Of a stretch of DNA of 33,623 bases, positions 27,480-33,623 are shown piece by piece. Within the stretch, counting starts at the first letter, position 1. Every line of letters starts with the position of its first letter. The position numbers and the translations under genes are program-made. This DNA is from Rhodopila sp. (lineage in GTDB: Bacteria; Pseudomonadota; Alphaproteobacteria; Acetobacterales; Acetobacteraceae), in the NCBI GenBank assembly GCA_028291505.1, contig JAQGHW010000097.1:1-33623 (forward strand), given 5' to 3'. The notes beneath the pieces are model-generated. The model had not been told where the DNA came from. It ran no database searches and saw only the letters and a list, made by a program, of their open reading frames with translations.

Positions 27480-27500
27480 ATGGCCGATCGGTTCGGCCAT
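27480..27500. promoter_or_regulatory. Palindromic hairpin upstream of the aldo/keto reductase gene
   Basis: ATGGCCGA-TCGGT-TCGGCCAT: perfect 8-bp arms in the divergent intergenic region. Confidence 0.35.
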
Positions 27501-27568
27501 TCCTCGGGGTCTGGACCATTCCCTGGTGACCTGCGAATGATCGGAAAAATGACGCTGGAGGTCGCCCC

Positions 27569-28537
27569 ATGAAGCTGCACAAATTCGGCTCGCTGTTTCC
27601 GGTGTCGACGCTGACCCTCGGAGGCGGTGGTCTCGGCATGCTTTGGGGCCAGACGACCTTCGAGGAATGTGTCGCCACCGTCCATGCCGCCGTGGCGGCC
27701 GGGATCAATCTGCTGGACCTCGCCCCTCGGTATGGCGACGGCAAGGCGGAACGGGTGGTCGGCGAAGCGTTCGGCGGGCGCCTGCCGCAAGGCGTGCGCA
27801 TCACCAGCAAGTGCAATCTTGGGAACCCGGATGCGGACCGGGTGGAGCGCGTGCTACGCCAGTCCATCGAAGCCAGCCTGCGGCTGCTGCAACGGGACAA
27901 ACTGGATATTTTCTTCCTGCACTCCAACCTGGTGCCGGACGGGCACCCGATGTGGAACGCGGCGGATGTCAGCCGGTTGACCGCCCTTTCCCTGTTCCGC
28001 TCGCACGTGCGGCCGGCATTCGAGAAGCTGAAGGCCGAGGGGATGATCGGGGCCTGGGGCCTGACCGGAATCGGGCACCCCGACGCGATCATCGAGGTGC
28101 TGGCTGAGGACCCGAAGCCGGCGGCGGTGCAGTGCATCGCCAATCTGCTGGACTCACCCGGTGGGCTGAAATTCTATGACGGACCGGCGAAGCCTCGCGA
28201 CGTCATGGCGGCGGCGCGGGCCAATGGCGTCGGGGTAATGGGCATTCGGGCGGTTCAGGCCGGAGCGCTTACGGCCGCCATCGATCGGGACCTGCCGGCG
28301 GATCATCCCGAGGTCCGCGATTACGGGCTTGCCGCGGGTTTCCGAACACTGTGCGCGGAAATTGGCGAGGACCCGGCGATCGTCGCGCACCGATATGCGC
28401 TGGGTTTGCCGATCGACACGCTGGTTCTGGGGGTCAAGAACCGGGAGGAACTGGCCGGCTGCGTCGCAGCGGCGGAAGCAGGACCGCTGCCCGCCGATCT
28501 GGTTGCCCGCATCGACGCGCGCGTTGATGGAGGGTGA
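27569..28537 (+). CDS. Aldo/keto reductase
   Basis: NLLDLAPRYGDGKAERVVGEAF, ITSKC, IFFLHSN supply the Asp-Tyr-Lys-His tetrad. Preceded by a GGAGG SD. Confidence 0.9.
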   Translation: MKLHKFGSLFPVSTLTLGGGGLGMLWGQTTFEECVATVHAAVAAGINLLDLAPRYGDGKAERVVGEAFGGRLPQGVRITSKCNLGNPDADRVERVLRQSIEASLRLLQRDKLDIFFLHSNLVPDGHPMWNAADVSRLTALSLFRSHVRPAFEKLKAEGMIGAWGLTGIGHPDAIIEVLAEDPKPAAVQCIANLLDSPGGLKFYDGPAKPRDVMAAARANGVGVMGIRAVQAGALTAAIDRDLPADHPEVRDYGLAAGFRTLCAEIGEDPAIVAHRYALGLPIDTLVLGVKNREELAGCVAAAEAGPLPADLVARIDARVDGG

Positions 28538-28539
28538 CG

Positions 28540-28572
28540 ACCCACGGGCTTGCGTCGAAGCAAGCCCCGGGT
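28540..28572. terminator. Hairpin between convergent AKR and PPOX genes; putative bidirectional terminator
   Basis: GGGCTTGC-GTCGAA-GCAAGCCC (perfect 8-bp stem), extended by flanking ACCC/GGGT. Confidence 0.55.
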
Positions 28573-28636
28573 GGCCGGGGTGCCCCTGTAGGACGGCGCG
28601 CGTTCAACCGAGCCGGGTGCAACGAAAGGGACCGAG

Positions 28637-29035
28637 TTATCCCATTCCGTGGGCACCGGATGGAGTGATCTCGTAGATCACTCGCTTGTCCTTTTCGTTG
28701 TGCCAGGGATAGACGTCCTTGCCGAGATACTTCTTCGCCAGGCTGTTGATATGCGCGTCGGCACCTTCGGTGGTTTCGCCGGTAACCGTGCCGCGGATCT
28801 GAATGTAGCGATACGCGTTGTCCGGATCGAGGATCGACACCGCCACCTTTGAACCAACCGACATGTTTCGCGCCTTCACCCGGCCCTTTGCCGTGTTCAC
28901 GCGGAGGCGGTCGTTGGTGTAGTCGAACCACACCGGCGTGACCTGCGGCGAGCCATCCGGCTGCAAGGTCGCGAGATGGGCGAAGGCTTTCTTCTCTGTC
29001 AGCAGATCGAGAAAGCCCGCGGGAATGTCAGCCAT
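28637..29035 (-). CDS. PPOX-class pyridoxamine 5'-phosphate oxidase-like / F420-dependent-type FMN-binding protein
   Basis: FAHLATLQPDGSPQVTPVWFDYTNDRLRVNTAKGRVKARNM...VAVSILDPDNAYRYIQIRGTV. Confidence 0.87.
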   Translation of the reverse strand: MADIPAGFLDLLTEKKAFAHLATLQPDGSPQVTPVWFDYTNDRLRVNTAKGRVKARNMSVGSKVAVSILDPDNAYRYIQIRGTVTGETTEGADAHINSLAKKYLGKDVYPWHNEKDKRVIYEITPSGAHGMG

Positions 29036-29110
29036 GCCGGTTGTCCTTATCCTGTTGGCGGACCGTGTACGTGGGTGTGCTCGGCGGTTCGGCAAGCGCC
29101 GATCGGGACG

Positions 29111-30253
29111 TTATCCCAGGGCTCGTTTGGCGACCGACGCGAGATAGCCCGCGGCGGCCGGCAGGATCGCGTCGTTGAAGTCGTAGTTGGCGTTGTGCAG
29201 TTCCCGGCCGCCGTCCGTCGGGCCGTTGCCGATCCATACGAAGGCGCCGGGCCGCTGTTGCAGGTACCAGGCGAAATCCTCGCCGGTCATTGCCGGTGCC
29301 ATGTCGCGGCGCACCGGCAGACCGGCGGCGGCGACTGCCTCGGCTGCCAGGTCGCGTTCGGCGGGGGCGTTCTCGGTCACCGGATTGCCGCGCGGGATCT
29401 GCACATCGATCGAGACGTCGAAGCTGCGCGCGACGCCCTCCGCGATGCGGTGGATCGCCTGCTCGACGTGATCGCGCACTTCGTTGCGCAGCGTGCGCAT
29501 GGTGCCGCGCATGACCGCGTGGCTGGCGATCTGGTTCGCGGCTGACCCGGCCTGCATCGTGGCCATGGTGACCACCGCACTGTCCAGCGGATCGACGGAG
29601 CGGGAGACGATCGACTGGAGGGCGAGCAGCAGATGGGCGGAGGCGATCATCGGGTCGCGGGTCAAATGGGGCAGCGCGGCATGCCCGGCATGGCCGGTGA
29701 TGGTGAAGAAGATCCGGTTGCCGGCGGCCATCACCGGACCGTCGTGGACGGCGACGGTGCCGGCTTCGAGGCCGGGCCAGTTGTGGTAGCCGAAGATGCG
29801 CTCCATCGGGAAACGCTCGAACAATCCGTCGGCGATCATGCTTTTGGCGCCGCCACCGCCTTCCTCGGCTGGCTGGAAGACGAACTGGACGGTGCCGGAC
29901 CAACCCGTGTCGTCGTTCAGGAGGGCGGCGGCACCGAGCAGGGAGGCGGTGTGGCCGTCGTGGCCGCAGGCGTGCATGACGTTCGGGACGGTGGAGGCGT
30001 GGGGGACGCCGCTGGTTTCCAGGATCGGCAGTGCGTCCATGTCGGCCCTCAGGCCGACCGAGCGGTTGGATTGGCCGCGGGTGAGGGTCGCGACGACGCC
30101 GTGGCCGCCGATGTTGGCGGTGAAGGGGATTTTCAGCTCAGTGAGACAGGCCTGGACGAAGGCGGCGGTTTCGCGTTCGTGGAGGGTGAGTTCGGGGTTG
30201 GCGTGCAGGTGGCGGCGCCATCCGGTCAGCCTGTCGTGCAGCGTCTTGTCCAT
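29111..30253 (-). CDS. M20-family amidohydrolase (hippurate hydrolase/IAA-amino acid hydrolase-like)
   Basis: RRHLHANPELTLHE, GLRADMDALPI, HACGHDGHTASLLGAA, FVFQPAEEGGGGAKSMIADGLFE, MTGEDFAWYLQQRPGAFVWIGNG. Confidence 0.93.
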   Translation of the reverse strand: MDKTLHDRLTGWRRHLHANPELTLHERETAAFVQACLTELKIPFTANIGGHGVVATLTRGQSNRSVGLRADMDALPILETSGVPHASTVPNVMHACGHDGHTASLLGAAALLNDDTGWSGTVQFVFQPAEEGGGGAKSMIADGLFERFPMERIFGYHNWPGLEAGTVAVHDGPVMAAGNRIFFTITGHAGHAALPHLTRDPMIASAHLLLALQSIVSRSVDPLDSAVVTMATMQAGSAANQIASHAVMRGTMRTLRNEVRDHVEQAIHRIAEGVARSFDVSIDVQIPRGNPVTENAPAERDLAAEAVAAAGLPVRRDMAPAMTGEDFAWYLQQRPGAFVWIGNGPTDGGRELHNANYDFNDAILPAAAGYLASVAKRALG

Positions 30254-30378
30254 GTTGGTTCCGGTCCGTCGCGGGGAGTCTATTGGGTAGCGGGTCGCGG
30301 CGGTCGGGGCAATCGTGGCGACTGAACGTCAAAAGTCACGCAATATCTTCGGCAGGTCTCGCGGGGTGTGAGCACGCG

Positions 30379-30996
30379 TCAGGCGCTGGCTTGGGCGGGC
30401 GTTCGGCTTTGATGGTCCGCGAGGGGTTGGATCGCGGCGATGGCCTGGGCGGCGATCCGGGCTTCGGCGCGTTTGAGGCTGGCGGCGATGCGGATGTCGC
30501 GCTGGCGCTGCTCGTGGGCCTGGGTCCAGGTCAGGTTGTTGGCCTTGGCGGCCGCGGCGACTTTGCGGGTGTCCTGGATCAGGGCGAGGGCTTTATCGAT
30601 TCTCGGTTCGGATTGGTCGGGCTCGGCTTGCTGGGCTTGGATGGGCTGTTGGGGGGCGGTCTGGAGTTGGCCGAGGCGGCGTTCGGCTTTGGCGGATTCC
30701 CGGCTGAGGCTGACGGCGCTGCCTCGGAGGCGGAGGATGCGCGTTAACGACATGTCCGGCGTGGCAGCCTGGGCGAGGGCTTCGAGCGCCTGGAAGCTGA
30801 AGCCGATGATGGCGGCGGCGAGGCGGAGTTCATTGGTGGTTTGCGGATGGTAGGCAGCGAGCATCTGGGCCGCTGCGTGGCGGGCGGCGTTCGTGTTGCC
30901 GTCGGCGCCGGTGAGGAAGAGTGCGGCGAGGCGGGTCAGGACGGTTTCGAGGATGGCGGGTGGGAGGGTTGTTGGAAGGGTTTCGGGATGGGACAT
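30379..30996 (-). CDS. Hypothetical protein, Ala/Gln-rich, predicted mostly helical
   Basis: 205-aa ORF with consistent codon usage and a plausible sigma70-like promoter upstream (TTGCAT-17-TATACC on the minus strand). No family recognised. Confidence 0.65.
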   Translation of the reverse strand: MSHPETLPTTLPPAILETVLTRLAALFLTGADGNTNAARHAAAQMLAAYHPQTTNELRLAAAIIGFSFQALEALAQAATPDMSLTRILRLRGSAVSLSRESAKAERRLGQLQTAPQQPIQAQQAEPDQSEPRIDKALALIQDTRKVAAAAKANNLTWTQAHEQRQRDIRIAASLKRAEARIAAQAIAAIQPLADHQSRTPAQASA

Positions 30997-31036
30997 GGGG
31001 TTGGCCTTGGGGTGGTGTTCGACGTTTGTTCGATGG

Positions 31037-31065
31037 GGTATAGGGGACTATTCCTTGGAATGCAA
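31037..31065 (-). promoter_or_regulatory. Candidate sigma70-type promoter for the 30379..30996 gene
   Basis: Minus strand TTGCAT, 17-bp spacer, TATACC, about 40 bp upstream of the ATG. The spacer contains palindrome TTCCAAGGAA. Confidence 0.45.
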
Positions 31066-31276
31066 GAATAATTTCTTTTGATGCATTGATGGCTGGGACG
31101 GTCCTGCGGCCAGGAGCCGGTAACGATTGGCAAGCAAAGGGGGAATATCTCTCTCTCATTACGAATCCGCGTAGCCCCTTCGCCCCCAAGCGCAAAAGGC
31201 CTGCGGCCTCACGAGATCGGATCGCTGGCACTATAAAGATCGCCGAATGTCGGTTCCGGCATTTGCGTGCGCCGCT

Positions 31277-31360
31277 TTACTGACGGCGAATTCTAGTGGC
31301 AACGAGGCCGGGGATCACCGCCGCGACGACGGCCGGTCGGATGAGAGAGGTCAGGTCCAT
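31277..31360 (-). CDS. Candidate micropeptide, 27 aa, single predicted TM helix
   Basis: ATG...TAA encodes MDLTSLIRPAVVAAVIPGLVATRIRRQ. Preceded by GAGAAAGG, a plausible SD, 7 nt upstream. Below the length cutoff of the supplied ORF track. Confidence 0.4.
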   Translation of the reverse strand: MDLTSLIRPAVVAAVIPGLVATRIRRQ

Positions 31361-31387
31361 GCGCGACCCTTTCTCAAGCTGTGATCT

Positions 31388-31410
31388 AGTTCATATCGTG
31401 AATGTGAACT
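31388..31410. promoter_or_regulatory. Candidate operator dyad upstream of the peroxidase
   Basis: AGTTCA-TATCGTGAATG-TGAACT; perfect 6-bp arms in an AT-richer intergenic stretch. Confidence 0.35.
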
Positions 31411-31513
31411 TTGGGTAATGCTCCTGTAGTCATTAGCTGATGCGCTCGTTAGGTGTGATTTGGCAAAGTGTCAGGAACGGAGCGCAAATCAGCGCACGAT
31501 GGGGGAAGAAATC

Positions 31514-33046
31514 ATGGCTGGTGTTCATGGCACGCCGCCGCGCGGGCTGGCGGCAACGCGTTCGCCGCTTTTCCAGGGCCGCTTTGGCCGGATGTTCAGA
31601 AATTTGCCCGCCGCCCGGTTCGGATCGACCGAAGGCGACAATATTGCGAATCTGGCTGCATTAGCGGACGCAATGACCGCTACGTTCGACAAGCCGACCG
31701 ATGGACCTGATCCTGAAGAAAGCGGGATCCCGGCGCTCTATACCTATCTCGGGCAATTTATCGACCACGACATTACGTTCGATCCGGTAAGCATGCTGAC
31801 CAAGATGCAAGACCCCGACGGGCTTGTCGATTTTCGTAGTCCCGCTTTGGATCTTGATAACATCTACGGCCGCGGGCCGAACGACCAGCCCTACATGTAC
31901 GACGGCCTCAAGTTCCGGCTGGGAGATGCACTGATTGGTCAAGGCGTTCCCGACGCCAATGACCTTCCAAGATTTGCCGGACGCGCACTGATTGGCGACC
32001 CGCGCAATGACGAGAACAGCATCGTTTCCCAACTGCAAGGGCTATTCCATAGATTTCATAACCGCATGATCGACGACAATGCTGGCCTCGACTTCGAGGC
32101 GGCGCAACAGCGGGTACGATTCCACTATCAGTATATGATACTGAATGACTTTCTGCCGCGCATCATCAACAGCGCGGTGCTCGATGATCTAAAAACGGCC
32201 GGACATTACGATCGGGGCAAGATAAAATATTTCCATTGGAAGAACCTGCCGTTTATGCCTGTCGAATTCTCGGTGGCTGCGTATCGTCTCGGCCACTCGA
32301 TGATACGGCCCGGATACCGCCTGAATGCGGCTGATGACATGCTCTTGCCGATTTTCCCCAAGCCGGATCAAGGCTTTCCGGTCGGGCTGACCGGTTTCCA
32401 GACAATGGCAGCCGGGCGTGCGATTGATTGGGGTCGTTTCATTGACGTGGATGTTCGCGGCTATGGAGCCGATGGGCAGGACGTTGTGAACAAGCAGCGA
32501 CTTCAATTTGCATATCGTATCGATCCGTCACTGGTAAATCCGCTGGCAACCCTGCCGCCCAGCGTTGTGTCCGATCCGCCGCCATCCCTGGGGCAGCGCA
32601 ACCTGGAGCGTGGCTGGCGTTTGGGATTGCCGTCCGGTCAGTCAGTCGCGAAGGCGATGCGGATTGCGCCGCTCAACGACGATCAGATACTGATCGGCAA
32701 GGCGGTGGATCAACAAGATCCTGGCGTTAACCCGGTTAGCATCGACCAGATCGCCAACGGCGTCTTCGCCAACAACTGCCCGCTGTGGACTTACATCCTT
32801 GCGGAGGCGGTTCAGCATAAGACGCCTGTCACGGTACCGGTTACGGACGGCCCGGGTACGATCACCACACCCCAACTGGGACCTGTGGGCGGCCGCATTG
32901 TCGCCGAGGTGATCCTGGGCCTGATGTTCGGAGACGGGTCGTCGATGCTGTCATTGGATCCGCAGTTCATTCCTGTAACTGGTGCTGGGTTCGCGCTGAA
33001 GAATTTCGTTTCCTACAGTTTGGGGCAAGGGCCTGCGTTGCATTGA
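31514..33046 (+). CDS. Animal-type (peroxidase-cyclooxygenase superfamily) heme peroxidase
   Basis: LGQFIDHDITFDP (distal His/Ca-binding Asp motif), QLQGLFHRFHNRMIDD, AYRLGHSMI (proximal His region). Start chosen after GGGGGAAG. Confidence 0.88.
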   Translation: MAGVHGTPPRGLAATRSPLFQGRFGRMFRNLPAARFGSTEGDNIANLAALADAMTATFDKPTDGPDPEESGIPALYTYLGQFIDHDITFDPVSMLTKMQDPDGLVDFRSPALDLDNIYGRGPNDQPYMYDGLKFRLGDALIGQGVPDANDLPRFAGRALIGDPRNDENSIVSQLQGLFHRFHNRMIDDNAGLDFEAAQQRVRFHYQYMILNDFLPRIINSAVLDDLKTAGHYDRGKIKYFHWKNLPFMPVEFSVAAYRLGHSMIRPGYRLNAADDMLLPIFPKPDQGFPVGLTGFQTMAAGRAIDWGRFIDVDVRGYGADGQDVVNKQRLQFAYRIDPSLVNPLATLPPSVVSDPPPSLGQRNLERGWRLGLPSGQSVAKAMRIAPLNDDQILIGKAVDQQDPGVNPVSIDQIANGVFANNCPLWTYILAEAVQHKTPVTVPVTDGPGTITTPQLGPVGGRIVAEVILGLMFGDGSSMLSLDPQFIPVTGAGFALKNFVSYSLGQGPALH

Positions 33047-33093
33047 GGCCGGGTTTTCGTGATGACGATCCTCAATCGATAGGAGACTGATCG

Positions 33094-33561
33094 ATGGATG
33101 CTTTGTCCTGGGCGCTGTCAAACGATAGTTTAATCGTTGCGGGCGCGCTTTCGACGGTCGTTCCGGTGCGACACATCGTTCCGCTGGTCGCACTGTTCGG
33201 GATTTGCGATGCGGCCGGGTCCATGCTTGGCCCGTTGCCGGGGATCCAGATCGCGATATTGTACTGGCTCGCGCCGGTTCTTCTCGTCGTCTGGGGGATT
33301 GCGATCCTGCGGAATCCGATGTCCCTCGCGTGGCGATCGCGGCTTTTGCACTGTGTCTACCTGCTGCCGCCACTGATGGCCATCGACAATCTGCTGGTGC
33401 CCACCCAGTCGCCGGTCGAAGCCGGTTGTATCAGTAGCGCAATGGCGGCGCTGGGCTTCGCACTCGGCTTCGGTCTGTTGCGCCGGGTTGAACGCCATGC
33501 GCTGGAGCCACGACTGCCCGGTGCATTACTGGTTACCGCCGGATTGTTGCTCGCCGCTTGA
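33094..33561 (+). CDS. Small polytopic membrane protein, possibly MntP/LysE-superfamily-like
   Basis: 155 aa, several TM segments. Duplicated acidic-residue helices (ALSNDSLIVAGAL, LPPLMAIDNLLV) resemble the MntP arrangement, but the match is weak by eye. Confidence 0.45.
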   Translation: MDALSWALSNDSLIVAGALSTVVPVRHIVPLVALFGICDAAGSMLGPLPGIQIAILYWLAPVLLVVWGIAILRNPMSLAWRSRLLHCVYLLPPLMAIDNLLVPTQSPVEAGCISSAMAALGFALGFGLLRRVERHALEPRLPGALLVTAGLLLAA

Positions 33562-33573
33562 GGAACCAGACCC

Positions 33574-33623
33574 ATGGCCCCTTCCGTCACCACACGCAGT
33601 TACGATAATGCCCGAACGGGTGC
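33574..33623 (+). CDS. 5' end of a probable PQQ/BamB-like beta-propeller protein, truncated by the window edge
   Basis: MAPSVTTRSYDNARTGA...; the 'YDNARTGAN' N-terminus recurs in bacterial beta-propeller proteins. Only 17 aa visible. Confidence 0.4.
   Translation, partial: MAPSVTTRSYDNARTG

Noticed and set aside
1-33623. CRISPR array, prophage, integrase or restriction/defence island
   Set aside because: No regularly spaced repeats and no recognisable phage, recombinase, nuclease or toxin-antitoxin proteins among the ORFs. Gene content is otherwise ordinary chromosomal.

Overview
High-GC window, apparently alphaproteobacterial and possibly Acetobacteraceae (inferred from protein style only). 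It has about 25 recognisable chromosomal genes, with no rRNA/tRNA, CRISPR array or intact transposase recognised by eye. Left to right: (i) tandem, overlapping glycosyltransferase (GT) genes, including a 1167-aa triple-GT fusion, overlapping ygfZ; (ii) a MarR-EmrA-EmrB-type efflux operon divergent from crcB/fluC; (iii) a tightly coupled amidohydrolase-DUF4387-AtuA/DUF1446 operon facing an orphan family-5 solute-binding protein, then pncA; (iv) a 58-bp CTAG-ended palindrome; (v) DUF2147, Zn-alcohol dehydrogenase, and an epimerase-YdcF-CelD-like acetyltransferase run; (vi) a NUDIX hydrolase divergent from an Atm1-type ABC exporter, with repeats between them; (vii) a decayed FkbM methyltransferase, rpmB and a PilZ protein with a hairpin over its Shine-Dalgarno (SD) sequence; (viii) a TVP38-FAD disulfide reductase-patatin operon with a G-quadruplex-like repeat downstream; (ix) aldo/keto reductase, PPOX-family protein, M20 amidohydrolase and an orphan hypothetical; (x) an animal-type heme peroxidase with an MntP/LysE-like membrane protein, a truncated probable beta-propeller gene and an unannotated 27-aa membrane micropeptide ORF. 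Most interesting candidates: the amidohydrolase whose CodA-type DD motif reads NN inside the DUF4387/AtuA operon, the TVP38-reductase-patatin module, the micropeptide next to the peroxidase, the PilZ SD hairpin and the poly-C tract in the triple GT. All family calls are by eye, without database searches.
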